Assembly (NCBI GenBank): GCA_022592445.1
Contig: JABYQR010000078.1
Location: forward strand, 1-64,000
DNA from: Cytidiella melzeri
Taxonomy: Eukaryota; Basidiomycota; Agaricomycetes; Polyporales; Irpicaceae
DNA: 64,000 nt
Direction of reading: 5' to 3'
Positions 33,202 through 44,574 of this stretch are shown in pieces; position 1 is the first letter of the stretch; each line of letters opens with the position of its first letter. The position numbers and the translations under genes are program-made. A model generated the notes under the pieces. The model saw nothing but the letters and a program-made list of their open reading frames with translations, ran no database searches and had not been told where the DNA came from.

Positions 33202-34677
33202 CTAATACGCAGCCCCGTGAGAGGGAAGGCCGGTTGGGAAATACTGCTTGAATAGCTCTGGATAGTGGCGTTCAGCGACGTCAGGGTGACTCCTAAGTCA
33301 ATTGTCAGCGGCTGGTGGTTGCGAAGCAAGACAGCAATCGGCCTACTTTACACGACCAATAAGCGCAACCTGACCAGAAGGTAGTTCACTATACTCTGCA
33401 TAATTCACAGCTGCGATGAGGAGGAGCATCAGTCTTCGGTCTACTAGCTCGAAACATTGGGCAAAACTGACAGTCTGATGAACCGACGTTCCCGCGCTTT
33501 TCTTTCAGTTGCAAAATCTCGGGGGGAACTACCGAGTGAATACGGCAAGTAAAGTGAGTATTGTATACAGCGTCATGTGGAGATAAGCAGGCGACGTACG
33601 ATCCAACACAGACTTCCCTATCACTGTCTTTTGAGAAATCATTTGGAAGAAAGGGATTGAATAGCGCGGCGTGGAACCTTTGACCGGGGAGAGAACACGG
33701 TGTGATGTCGCAATGCAGACTCCTTGCGTGACAGTCTCGAGAGCTTTGCATTGAGTATCACGTCAGAGACAGAACCATATGCATTAGACTCGGGCTTCAG
33801 TACCTTTTCCGATGTTCACGACATATGTCCTGGGAATGGGCGGTGCATCGACCCATTGACCTGACAGGTTCTGGACCTGCAGACCACGGTGCGGTGATGC
33901 TTGCAGGAGCTAAGTGGACGGACATGAGCATCCTACTTGTTCGTATCACGACAGCACTCACCAAGGTCAAGAACCCTCCGTCGTAGTGCGGCCCGACACC
34001 TTGGTCAGACCTCTCATCCGCCGGTACTGGATACTTTACTATTTTCGCACGGTCCTGATTTCCCCCTTCCTCGACGAACCTGGAAAAGGCGTCGGGAGGC
34101 ATACGTAGAGCCTCTGCTACCACCAGGAGTAGCTCATTGCTCAGTTTCTGCGTTTGGTTGATATAGGCAGTGAATGTGGCCTTGAAACCTGGCAGCAGCT
34201 CTTCCTTCGGCCACTAGTCGAGCAACAAGAGCTGCAAGCATCAGGATCGTAGACCTGAGGACATAAGCAGGACTCGACACACACTTGGGAAGGTCCCCAA
34301 AGCCTCAAAAACTCTGGGTCGCCAGGGCTCCATCTGCCTTCCACCGCCTTGTTGTAGGGAGTCCCAATGTCGAACTGCTCACGCTGGTCAACCTTGCCCT
34401 TCGTCAGTTCTGCGCCGAACCGTGAGTATCCAAAGAAATGGGGCGAGTTGACCATGCGTATTCGTTCCTTTTCCCCTTCTGGCAGGTCGAAAAACCGCGG
34501 TGCGTAGGAGATCACTTTGTCAATGATGTCCGAGTTTGCGACGGGTGAGTTGGAGAGGTAAAAGAAGCCGACGTTGGTGAGTGCGTTTAAGAGCTGTGAG
34601 ACGAACTCGGGGCGCGTGTTTGGCGAGGTGAGGAGCCTGTAATCTAGAACTGGAATGATTGAGAAATTGGTCGCCAT
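33202..34677 (-). CDS. 2-oxoglutarate/Fe(II) dioxygenase, isopenicillin N synthase-like
   Basis: Seven exons (34677-34285, 34213-33962, 33909-33804, 33743-33600, 33528-33472, 33410-33347, 33292-33202) give 368 aa with all phases consistent. The N-terminal DIOX_N domain shows IPVLDYRLLT, VGFFYLSNSP and GYSRFGAELTKGK. The catalytic jelly roll carries the iron ligands in GPHYDGGFLTLL (HxD) and ATSHRVLSP (distal His), and the 2-oxoglutarate arginine in PRYSIPFF (RxS). All required residues are present, so it is probably an active oxygenase acting on a small molecule. The substrate is unknown and no biosynthetic cluster surrounds it. An alternative start exists three codons upstream (34686). Probably cytosolic. 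Confidence 0.9.
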
Positions 34678-35104
34678 CGTGCACAAAGTATGTCGTAGCA
34701 GGCTGGTTGTGGTGGTGGCGAGAGTGCAGAGGCTTGACCATGAGAAGCATATCCAGTAGTCACTCCAGTATGACTAGCAAGCATGGCGTGATCAAGAGGT
34801 GGTGGTACGCAAGAGACCCGGAAGTATTACGACGAAGACGCCAACAGGCCAACAGCGATGTATATCATGTTAGTGCTAAGTATCGCAGGAGCCAGAGACG
34901 ACACGGTCCCAGCATTTCAGTGCCTCCGAGACATGTTGCTTCAGTCAGTCACTCTGTGTTGAAAATGGGAGCAATCCACCACCTTTTCGCTGACTTGCGA
35001 AGCCTCAATACCATTTACAACATGTCCGCACAAATACACCATATGTAGTATACACCTGAGTCTGAGGAACAGGAGAATCATACCAGTCCGATCCTGACTC
35101 CTGC
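34678..35104. other. Intergenic between two minus-strand genes
   Basis: A + strand frame (34659-35048) is open but starts inside the dioxygenase leader and has no recognisable content. No other gene seen. Confidence 0.4.
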
Positions 35105-35939
35105 CTATGCCTCCGACGATCTTGCCTTCTCCAGCTTGATACGCATCTGTGACTGTCTTCTTCGCCGCTCTACCAGTAAGTAACTCGCTATATTACACGG
35201 TCGCAGCAGCGTTCGTCACTCAAGGACAATTTCGACAAGACAACTGCGTGACTCACTTATAAGCCGCTCCAGTGCTTCTATGATCTCCGGTATCGGTTTT
35301 ATCTCGAAGAACGCATGCTTCGACATTCGGAAAACGAAGAAGTGACGTCTGTGCGGATGATACTCGGCCACAGGTATCTGATCCTCGTCATCCGCTTTAA
35401 CCAGCTGTACACGAACGACGTCGTTGCGCAAGAGATGTGAATACAGGCTATAATGGCGCAGCCATTGAGGCAATGGTATACGCACCTGCAGATGCCCCTT
35501 GCGCGTTTGCCACCGGTACTTCACGTTTGCATTGCCAGTGAACGTTCCGCCTCTATCGAGTGAAATATCAGAACAAGACAACCGACACACCAGTAGCGCG
35601 AACCATCGGCAGGCCTAGGGTTACATAGACCTGGAAAGATACCACTTACGCTCTGTCCTCATCAAGTTGCACGAAATCCGTCGCTAAAACCCACTCGCCC
35701 TTGTCTCCACCGAATCGCACCCTTGGTTCCATCCCAGGTATCCGCTCGATCTCTGCAACTGTAGTCACGACGAGGTTCTCCAAGTCCGCCTTATTTATCT
35801 TCGTAACATGCGGGTGCCAGAAACGAGTGACGATTTCGTAGTGTATAGCGTCGTTTTTCACTGACATCGTCGTGTTCCGCAAGCTGTTCGTCGTCAGCTC
35901 CAGCTTGTGCGGTGGGGGTGGTTTCGCAGGTGGCGGCAT
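35105..35939 (-). CDS. Small unknown protein, four or five exons
   Basis: The ATG at 35939 starts a proline-rich leader (MPPPAKPPPPHKLEL) followed by NDAIHYEIVTRFWHPHVTKI, an acidic region and VLATDFVQLDED. I place introns at 35649-35553 and 35256-35170, ending at TAG 35105. An additional 81-nt segment (35485-35405) has GT...AG ends and no stop, so it could be intron or coding sequence. Depending on this the product is about 190-217 aa. The C-terminal part (FRMSKHAFFEIKPIPEIIE) ends in an arginine/lysine-rich tail. No family recognised and no membrane segment. Confidence 0.55.
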
Positions 35940-37659
35940 TTCTCTTTTACAAGTTGTGAGTCTGTTCACAGAGACGAGAGGTGCTTCACCTGGTCGAGAG
36001 ACGGGAGGAGGTATGGTATACGAAACCAGGACCACGGCCGAGGTTTTATCATGACCGGCCCGGGATGGATGGACTGTGCGATTTGGCCGCTCTACCTGGT
36101 ACAAATACGTGAACGACGATGCGCAGGAACACTGAGGACACGCACAACCTGATACCATGGGCTCCCGATGCTCCTCCGACCTATACGCGCGTGAGTGTAG
36201 GGTAGAGCCCCACACTCCTGTGAGGATACGTATAGAATAGGCTAGGTCGCCCAACCAAGTCGACAGCGTCCTGTACAAGGATCTTCGGGTAATGCGATGA
36301 AGCGTCATTCCGCAGACTACGTTGCAGAGAATTTCACCCCAAACAGTGGACTTTTCTCAGCGAACGTGGGATAACGACCGTCTATGGGAATACAAGTCGG
36401 GTTAGTGAGTCATGGCGTATCATCGAGGCCAGTGCAACAGATCCATAAATACAGCTTCGAGCCCTGGCAGTAGTAGCCTGAGAGCCAGGTCGTTCTGAAG
36501 TGCAGTCTTGCGGGATACACAGCGCGTATTGGGACATGGGTCAGTGACTCTGACAGATCATGACTTGTAGACCGCCTGCTAGTTGCTGAAGGTCATCTTT
36601 CAAGTTTCAATATCCAGGCGTGCGCAACAGAGTAACATAGGGTTGCCGAAGTTCGGTTCAGTCCAGTTCTTTGAGGTATCGTGCATGCCTGAACGTGAGT
36701 GTCAGTGAATAAAAATGAACTGAACCTGAACCGAATAGAACCGATGAGAACCGGTTCAAGACCGTCCAGTCCAGGTTCAAAGTCGGTTTGGCCCTAGAAC
36801 TGCCACATCTTGAAGTTGCAAGGTATTTGTTCTGTGATTGAGAATAGGAAAAGTGGTTGATGTGAACGAGTTCCGAGTTCCTAAACCGGGTCTATCTCTG
36901 AGGGTATAAACTAGCACTGCAGCTGCATTTGTTGTTGATAAAAGGTACTTACTCGTTGCAACAGATTAAAGACCAGATTGTGAGTAAAGGTTACTTGTTT
37001 TTCCAGGCTGTAACTGAATGGCTGGACAGACAGTTTACTGGTCGCTCTATGGGAGAAGTGAAGTGCATGATTCGTCTTCAGAATCCGCGTGATTTTAGTG
37101 TTGGACCTTCCTTTCAAGATGACGAGAACAATATACACATGGGTGATTATACTGCTAAATTGCCCCACTATACCACCTGCGTTTGCTAGTGAACCTGACA
37201 CCACAAGTTGATATAAAGCTGTTGTGATGTAAGAGACAAGGTGTTGTTGTTATCAAATGTTTGCTCATCCTGAAATGAAAAGGATGTTGTTCACAGCCAG
37301 ATCAACCTTGTCAAACTGAATATCCTAGAGCATCACAAGACAGTAGTTCTGTAGATGTCAAAACAGGTGAAATGACACAAAAAAGAGGCTTGGATCAATT
37401 CATTTTCCATGTTGCTTTCTAATTTATTATGTTGTAATACAGATGTCACCTGTCTTTTCTCTGGTACAGCTATACAAGTGGTAATAGCATATATTGTGAA
37501 TCAATGATGTGCTTCCGTTTCTTCATTTGATATTCCCGACGCTTTCAATTGCTACCAATTTTCCCTCTTGCGTCTTAGTATTTTCTGTTTCAGCTTGTAT
37601 ATGTCTATACTTCCCGCCTCCACTTCTATCTGTTACCCATTTGTTGTATATTCATCTTA
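35940..37659. other. Intergenic to repeat-rich transition
   Basis: At 36650-36790 the words GAACCG/CGGTTC recur in both orientations. From about 36900 the base composition drops to AT-rich and a + strand frame with FFQAVTEWLDRQFTGRSMGE (about 37000-37190) is open. It may belong to the mobile-element remnant that follows. No gene supported. Confidence 0.35.
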
Positions 37660-38380
37660 TCTGTTTTTCTTATAACTATACAAACAATATGTATTCTCAT
37701 ATTTTCAATTCATCTGCTCATACTTGCTATCTCTCGTGCGTTTGCAAACCTCTCGCAACAACAGCATATGGGGCAGACTATGTTACAAAACCTTCATTAA
37801 AGGTACATATAGTGTTTGAAGTAGTGGAATCTGTGTTGAGAACTAGACATTTTACAGTATCACCAGATAGTTCAAGAGAGGAGGTTACTTGTTGGCTGAT
37901 TGTTAAAATTGTTAACACTCTTACTGTTAAGACTCAAATTGGTGGTCCAATGGTATGTTGTCATTTACTTGGGAAGCCTGAGCATTACACTGACCACAAA
38001 TTCAAGCCCCTCTATTGGGTCTTGTATGCACACTGATATGTCCAGGAAACAGCTAAGCAGGGAATGACATCAATCTCTATTCAATTGTACTTTTCCCACC
38101 GCAAGTTCCCACCCTTCCATCAGACATGACCATTGCAAAGCAGCACAGAGACGGTGTTCTACCCTACTACGAGGCTGTCACCAAGGATCTGCAGACTTAC
38201 AATGCAGTGTCAGCCTGCCAGTGTTTCCCAAGAGTGCCAGTTGGCACATGCCCCTTTCTTGCTTTTCATATGTCATTTGTGTTTGCATCCTACCGGTGGA
38301 TTGAAAGGACCAAGCACGCTACCAAGTTCTGTGGTCACAAGCCAGACTAACACTAGCAGAAATGTGATTATCAGATTGTG
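37660..38380 (+). pseudogene. Helitron-type helicase remnant
   Basis: The + frame reads YGADYVTKPSLKVHIVFEVV, then IVKIVNTLTVKTQIGGPMVC and HLLGKPEHYTDHKFKPLYW. This order resembles the region of fungal Helitron replicase-helicases between the Rep and helicase parts, where 'YxTK', 'EIG' and 'YLLGxPDHYTSHxF' blocks occur. Stops and frame changes follow, and no helicase motifs (Walker A, DExx) are found. It is cut off by the LTR2 solo copy at 38496. Confidence 0.5.
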
Positions 38381-38495
38381 TTTCACCAAGGCCCCTATTG
38401 TGTGATGCTGTGCATCCTCTGGTCAGCATTGCATCACCTGGTCACGAGACTGGCACTTCCTTTGACTTAGGAGTTGCACACCAGACTCCCGCTGA

Positions 38496-39194
38496 TGTAA
38501 CAGTTAAAGTTACACTCACCAGGTAGTTGTTAAACTGGAGGGTAGAATAATGACATAGAGAGTAGAGTGTAGGTAAGAGTGAGTACTGAAGAGTACAGAG
38601 TAGTCCTTGATCAACTGAGGGGATATGCCCTCAGGAGTGCCTCTATATATACATGAAGGAAAGGACCCCAGGTACTACCCTAAGACCCCTAATACCTACA
38701 TGAGTAAGCAAAGTAATCTACCTTACTAAGCATGCCCTATGCCCTAGTGGTGCCACTTCAGTAATCAACCAATAGCAATTGTCCCCATGACCTGATCCCA
38801 TGACCCAGTCCCAAGGCGAGACTTGTTCTAGCTTGTTCTAAGACAGGGCTGGACTTTTCCAGAAGGTTTTAAGAACTATGACATCATCTGATGGAATGTT
38901 CTATACTATGACATCATAGTTCCAGCATGTTCCACAAGGTTCCAGAGAATTCTATCATGTGATACACAGATAAGGAAAGGAGTGCATCAGCACATCAGAG
39001 ACAGAGGGCACATCAGCGCATCAATTGATAGGCACTGAAATAAGTGCCGGAATAAGTGCCTGATAAGCGCCTAAATAGATGCCTGATAAGCGCCTAAATA
39101 GACGCCAGATAAGCGCCAGATAAGCGCCTAAATATTCCCAATAGTACCGTTGCCTGGTAAGGCAAGTCTTGTAGAAACATTGAAATCTGTGACA
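38496..39194 (-). repeat. LTR2 solo LTR
   Basis: This 699-bp copy of the chromovirus LTR begins TGTAACAGTTAAAG and ends AATCTGTGACA, flanked by GCTGA (38491-38495 and 39195-39199). It has several GATAAG motifs near 39060-39125. It is more diverged from the element at 45510 than that element's two LTRs are from each other, so it is an older insertion whose body was lost by LTR recombination. Confidence 0.88.
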
Positions 39195-39336
39195 GCTGAG
39201 ACACTCACACACACCCTGGACACAAAGGGACTGGGCACAAACACACCAGACCTTGCGAGAGGTGATTACATGTGTAAGTAGGGGTTGAGGGTATGTGTGA
39301 ATGTATGTTGCAAGTGGGTCCAAGAGTCCTAGGCTG

Positions 39337-40051
39337 TGTCATGGATGGCCCAAGTAGCCTTTTATTTTGCATTTTACCTCTAGTTTACACCTTTGCAAAC
39401 CCTTTGCAAACCCCTTGCATGTCTATTAAGCGCCCATATCACGTGGATTAGATGCTCCACATGGTCACGTTACTTGCTGCTACATCAAATTGGCACATGA
39501 CTCAGCTTATGTAAGACCACATAGCTACAACCACATGGCTCAGCCTATAGCTAGATTTTGATGTCATAGATACTGTTCACATGGACTCCTATTGTTTTTT
39601 TGCTATTGTTCTCTTGATGGAAGAGTGTTCTCACGGGTGTGGGAACAAAACACAATGACTGGTCTTCTTTTAGATAGATTCTCTCACAAGTAGAGGTCTC
39701 GGCAGAGTCCAGACAATAGCTATTGTTCTCCTTTAGGTAGTTCTTTTGTTCTTGCTTCACACAACTTCATGCCAAGCCTGGTCTGTGCACAGGCTCTGAA
39801 GTCTATATAAACAGCTGCATGTATGCTCCTAGCCCCCCATTTCAACCTCTTGGTCTTTACTAGGCTAGGTAAGCAACTCCCTCCTGTACTATATAGCTGG
39901 TAGTGCAAATACTAACTTGGTCTTTACTGGGCTAAACATCTGCATAAGGTTTATAGCTGGTAAAAGTATTGTGCTCCATGCCTACCACTACCTCCTTGTT
40001 GTTTTTGACTTTGCATCCCTGTTTGTCATGTCAAGCTCTGTCTCTGTGTCA
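39337..40051 (-). repeat. LTR3 solo LTR, inverted relative to its neighbour
   Basis: This 715-bp LTR is flanked by GGCTG (39332-39336 and 40052-40056). On the minus strand it starts TGACACAGAGACAG and ends CCATCCATGACA. It forms the left arm of a large inverted repeat with 40363-41079. Confidence 0.87.
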
Positions 40052-40362
40052 GGCTGCACCTAGACTCAGGTGAGCAGTGATGCATCACAGTGCTTGGAGC
40101 AAAAGGGACAGCGGTGAAAAAGAGCGATAGAGGTATAGCAATGCATTGAGGGGCAAGAAGATGCCAATAGCAGATTGTCTGCAGCATTGCAATGAACAGC
40201 AAAAGTGTGATAGACCACACAATGGGGGACTTGGAGTGTGAGGCCAAAGGCACTAGCAATTAGCGGGTGGCAGGGGACCATTCTGGGTAAAAAGATGCAA
40301 AGTAAAGCAAAGCAATGCCATGCAAAGCGAAGCAATGTGATTTGGAGCAAAGTGAAGCAAAG

Positions 40363-41079
40363 TGTCACGGAGACAGAGCTCAACGCAGAAACTAGGGACA
40401 CAATGTGGAAGACAACAACGAGGTGGTGGCAGGTGTGTAGCACAATGCTCTTACCAACTACAAACCTTATTCAAGTATCTAGCCCAGTAATGACTAAGTT
40501 AGTATTTGTACTACCAGCTATATAGTACAAGAGGGGGTTGCTTACCTAGCCCAGTAAAAAGAAAGAGGCCAAAATGGGGGGCTAGGAGCATACATGCAGC
40601 TGCTAATATAGACTTCAGAGCCTGTGCACAGACCAGGCTTGGCATGAAGTTGTGTGGGAAGCAAGAACAAAAGAACTACCTAAAGGAGAACAATAGCTAT
40701 TGTCTGGACTCTGCCGAGACCTCTACTTGTGAGAGAATCTATCTAAAAGAAGACCAGTCATTGTGTTTTGTTCCCACACCCGTGAGAACACTCTTCCATC
40801 AAGAGAACAATAGCAAAAAAACAATAGGAGTCCATGTGAACAGTATCTATGACATCAAAATCTAGCTATAGGCTGAGCCATGTGGTTGTAGCTATGTGGT
40901 CTTACATAAGCTGAGTCATGTGCCAGTTTGATGTAGCAGCAAGTAACGTGACCATGTGGACCATCTAAGCCACATGATATGGGCGCTTAATAGATATGCA
41001 AGGGGTTTGCAGAGAGGGTTGCAAAGGTAAACAAGAGGTAAAATGCAAAAAATAAGGGCTGCTCGGGCCATCCATGACA
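40363..41079 (+). repeat. LTR3 solo LTR, plus orientation
   Basis: This 717-bp LTR starts TGTCACGGAGACAG, ends CCATCCATGACA, and is flanked by CAAAG (40358-40362 and 41080-41084). It is inserted in an AAAGC/AATGC-type low-complexity tract. A conserved frame of about 70 codons (QKNYLKENNSYCLDSAETST...) occurs in all three LTR3 copies, but it is probably a by-product of recent common descent. Confidence 0.87.
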
Positions 41080-42240
41080 CAAAGCAAAGCAATGCAAAGC
41101 AAAGCAACACAATACAAAGCAAAGCAATTCAATTCAAAGCAAAGTAAACAAACAGGAAGCAAAGGGAAGCAATGCAAAGTTTGATAGCACAAAAGCGTTG
41201 CAAATGAAAGTAGTGTGAAAGGGATAGCGCTAGGGGAAACACAGTGATGAAAGAATGGTAGCAATTGGAACACGATAACACAAGGAAGGATGGGGGGGTG
41301 GTGAGGAAGTGGTATGGTAAAGTGCGAGAGAAAGGACTAGGCCAGCTCATTGCAAGAGGAGAACACAAAACATGATGGAGAATGCAGTAAGAAATGTAGT
41401 GGTAACACAGTATAAACACAGTATAAATTGCAGTAGCCTCGAGAAAGAGAAGGGGCGGCAGTAAAAGGGGGTTGCAGTGAAGGAGAAACACAGTGCAGTC
41501 AGTTACACAGCGAAATAAATGCAGTAGGAACACAAAGAGGGGGTCACAATGAAGGAGAAAGTGACACAGGGTTAGAGATACGCACTGCAGAGTTGCTCAA
41601 GAAGCAAGGGACAAAGTAGCAGGGGAAAAATTGATGGGAAAACCGCAGCAGTGTTGCATTCTAAGCTAAGCAAAGTACAGATGCAGCATATATAAGTAAA
41701 AGGCAATAGGGGCCATAGCAAATTGAAGCCATGCAATAGCAAGGCAAGGAAAGGGGCATTGCACAATGGAAACAAGGGAAAAATGCGAAACATGTCACAG
41801 CAATGAAATGAGGGACAGATGTAAAACATGTTACAAGAGCGATGGGGCCCTGCCAGTGGTGCAGCTAACTCCGGGCAGCCAATCAAGCCATAGTCCAATG
41901 AGGCGAGGCAATGCGAGGCTATGCAATGAAAAGAGAGGTAGTGCAATTGAAGCGAGTCCTTAGCTGCACTGCTATTGAGGGGCTTGATGGAAGGAGAGTG
42001 GCTGCTTGCAAAGTCTTCCTATCAAAGGGAACAGGCCGTGGAGAGAGTGAGAAAGGGGGCTGGGAGGTGCCAACAGTCATGAGCTTAGGGGCAGCAAGAA
42101 TGCAATATGCGACAAGCAATGCGGAAGCAAAGCAAACCAATGTGAAGTGAAGCAAAGCAAAGCAATGCAATATGCTGCAATGTGATACATGAGAATGTAA
42201 GGCAATGCAATGCAATATGCAACATTGCAAGTCTTGCAAG
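41080..42240. repeat. Low-complexity (AAAGC/AATGC) tract and decayed repeat sequence
   Basis: Pentamer words AAAGC, AATGC and CAAAG dominate 41080-41190 and 42119-42230, continuing the tract left of the LTR3 copy (about 40290-40362). Between them, 41380-41540 has CAGTAACACAGTA-like motifs resembling the motif array of the 1.85-kb repeat in inverted orientation, a possible fourth, strongly decayed copy. No gene. Confidence 0.45.
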
Positions 42241-43068
42241 TGACAAGGGCTGCTGCTAGTCCATGCAAATGTGCTCGCGTTTGGGCCTGTTGCACATCTG
42301 GCGGTTTCAGGGTGTATCACCGCCCTGGTGCATGCTGTGTTATGTCTTCTGTCAATTTTCTGGTTGCTTTGCCTCTGCTCGTTTGATTGGTCTGGTGCAT
42401 TAATTTTTGTGTTTGCATTTGGACTTAGGACAAAGAAGAAAAGATTCAGGAGGTGTAGCTAAGGTATTTTTACAGTGTTGCATGTACCTCTCTCAGACAT
42501 AGAATACCACCCCCCCCCTCCCCCCCAAGAGTTCCCCCTTCATTTGGCACTGATGTCGAGACAGTCTCCTTGTATTCCTTAATGTTGTGTTCCCTGTGTA
42601 TTATCTCACTGCATTTCTTTACTGTATTTATGTTCTCTGCAATTGAGTCTCAAACATTAGCTTGCACTTCTCATTACTACCTGCTAATCCCACACCCCAT
42701 TACAGTTTGTTTCCCTTTCTGTTTGTGTTATTTGTTACTCCGTCACTATCCCATGCAACCTGCAATTACACAGCAAATCTGCCTTCCAAACCTTCCGAAG
42801 GTTCTTCTTCCAGATCACCCTTGCCAGTGTCCTTTGTTGCTTCTGTAGTGGACTTGCTTGACAATTGCTTGTACTGCGCCACGCAGAGCAATTACCTTGT
42901 ACCCTTGCATTCTGGCCCATTTGTTCCCCTCAACTGTGATTGCCCGCCCGTGCTGCATCCCAACTGCTGGCTTTCTGTTGCAAACAGTCTTCACACCCTA
43001 CTGTATCACATTTGTAGCTAGCTATTTCTCTGGTTTTATATTGACAATGCAACTTGCATTTCCCCCAT

Positions 43069-43294
43069 TGTTGTTATTTTAGGTTTTCCGCCCTTTTTAT
43101 TTGTATCCGCTTGTTCCCGCCGCCCGCCTTTCCGTCATTCTGCGTGGAATACTCTTTCGATATTCCCTTTTCATCCTATCCGTTTCTCTAGAATATTATA
43201 AAACCCCTGTATTTTCGTAGTTACTGAATAACATTGTGTTCATTCTTTTCGAGTCCCCTCCCGTGCATGCATCAAAACCCTGCAAAAAACAACA
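43069..43294 (+). repeat. Left LTR of the gag-only copia element
   Basis: Starts TGTTGTTATTTTAGG and ends AAACAACA. It contains AATATTATAAAA near 43193 as a likely TATA region. Pairs with 44344-44569. Confidence 0.9.
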
Positions 43295-43311
43295 GGTTAT
43301 GAGCCCCGCGC
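43295..43311 (+). other. Primer-binding site complementary to half initiator tRNA-Met
   Basis: GGTTATGAGCCCCGCGC follows the LTR end directly. Its complement matches the 5' side and anticodon loop (GGGCTCATAACC) of fungal initiator tRNA-Met, the half-tRNA primer type of copia and Ty5. Confidence 0.7.
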
Positions 43312-43451
43312 TCTAGGCGCACACCACTTTCATCTCGCGGCGACATTAGCTCGGCATTGTGCCCTTAGGCCAAACCATTTCTTACTCGGGCAACATTACG
43401 TCAGCGATACGCTCTTAGGCCAATCGTTTTCAGATCTTATTCATTTTCATT

Positions 43452-44300
43452 ATGGCTGAAGAAGTTGCCACCCCTGTCCCTACTTCGACATCATCTGCGT
43501 ATCAGATCACCCCTCTCGCCGGACCGGAAAATTACCTCACATGGCGAATCCAACTTAGCGACATCCTCCGAGAATTGGATCTCTGGGGGCATGTCAGCGG
43601 AACTGTGGAAAAGCCGAGGCGAGGAGACACTAGCAAATGGGAAGCCAAAGATCAGAAGGCGCTTACCACAATCCGTCTCCGCATCAATAACAATATGATG
43701 ATACATGTGATGGCCGCCGAAACTTTGAAAGAGGCTTTTGATGCCTTGGCCAACGTTTTTGCCACTCAGGGCAGTGTTGCCCGCGTCGTTATCCGACGAA
43801 AACTTTTTAGTTACCGCATTGACGAGACGGAGGATCTCACGGTGAAGATCCGAGACATTAAGCGTCTCTGGATTGAACATAATATGGTTCGGGGAACCGC
43901 TACCGCATTGGGCGATAACGATCTCGCGATGTGCATTTTATCGGCGTTACTGGAATCTTGGGACGCATTTGTTTCTGTCACCGCTGCTGATGGCGATCTC
44001 ACTTCTGCCAGCCTTATTGGTCGTATCGTGCAGGAGGAATCTCGGCGCAAGTCCCGCGGCACTGCCCAGACTTTTGCAGCCACTCGCGTTGTGCCGAAGA
44101 AACGGCGTTTTCGCACTGGAGTCACTTGTCACAAGTGTGGCAAGGAGGGTCACATCAGACCCGAATGTGAGGAACAGGACAAGCCCGCCGCTCAGTCCAA
44201 TTTGGCGACTCCGCCGGCAGCTTATTCAATGGTTGCTACGGACTCCCTCACTACTATTGGTTCGCATGTTCACACCGACGCGCCGGAGTATACCTTCTAG
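43452..44300 (+). CDS. copia-type Gag of the gag-only element, intact
   Basis: This 282-aa protein has the UBN2/retrotran_gag layout: LAGPENYLTWRIQLSDIL near residues 22-40, KWEAKDQKALTTIRLRI, FDALANVFATQG, then IVQEESRRKSRG and one complete CCHC zinc knuckle, CHKCGKEGHIRPEC, near residue 230. It ends about 35 residues later without a protease motif. Gag would form the particle that packages the element's RNA. The ORF is open from ATG to TAG and lies between primer-binding site and purine tract, so it is the only product. Retention of an intact Gag suggests it is useful in cis for packaging. No intron seen. Confidence 0.9.
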   Translation: MAEEVATPVPTSTSSAYQITPLAGPENYLTWRIQLSDILRELDLWGHVSGTVEKPRRGDTSKWEAKDQKALTTIRLRINNNMMIHVMAAETLKEAFDALANVFATQGSVARVVIRRKLFSYRIDETEDLTVKIRDIKRLWIEHNMVRGTATALGDNDLAMCILSALLESWDAFVSVTAADGDLTSASLIGRIVQEESRRKSRGTAQTFAATRVVPKKRRFRTGVTCHKCGKEGHIRPECEEQDKPAAQSNLATPPAAYSMVATDSLTTIGSHVHTDAPEYTF

Positions 44301-44343
44301 GCAACTCGTGTTTTGTTCTCACGCTCTGCTCGTTGAGGGGAAG

Positions 44344-44569
44344 TGTTGTTATTTTAGGTTTTCCGCCCTTTTTATTTGTATCCGCTTGTTCCCACCGCCC
44401 GCCTTTCCGTCATTCCGCGCGGAATACTCTTTCGATATTCCCTTTTCATCCTATCCGTTTCTCTAGAATATTATAAAAACCCTGTATTTTTGTGGTTACT
44501 GAATAACATTGTGTTCATTCTTTTCGAGTCCCCTCCCGTGCGCGCATCAAAACCCTGCGAAAAACAACA
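44344..44569 (+). repeat. Right LTR of the gag-only copia element
   Basis: Matches 43069-43294 at about 96-97% by eye, and is preceded by the purine tract GAGGGGAAG. Confidence 0.9.
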
Positions 44570-44574
44570 CCCAT

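Larger units (their letters stand above)
43069..44569 (+). mobile_element. Gag-only (non-autonomous) Ty1/copia element, complete
   Basis: This 1501-bp element has 226-bp LTRs (43069-43294 and 44344-44569) and a 5-bp duplication CCCAT (43064-43068 and 44570-44574). Its primer-binding site follows the left LTR, a purine tract GAGGGGAAG precedes the right LTR, and a single gag ORF fills the body. There is no room for protease, integrase or reverse transcriptase,  so it depends on another copia element for movement. The two LTRs differ at about eight positions, nearly all transitions. Confidence 0.9.

Noticed and set aside
36650..36790. GAACCG/CGGTTC words in both orientations
   Set aside because: Irregular spacing and short; no clear hairpin or array.
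39551..40865. Conserved short ORF (about 70 aa) in all LTR3 copies
   Set aside because: It lies wholly within LTRs, has no motif or promoter logic, and conservation follows from recent common origin; also found near 13500 with several changes.
42508..42528. Poly-C tract
   Set aside because: Simple homopolymer within degraded repeat copy C; no function implied and possibly of uncertain length.
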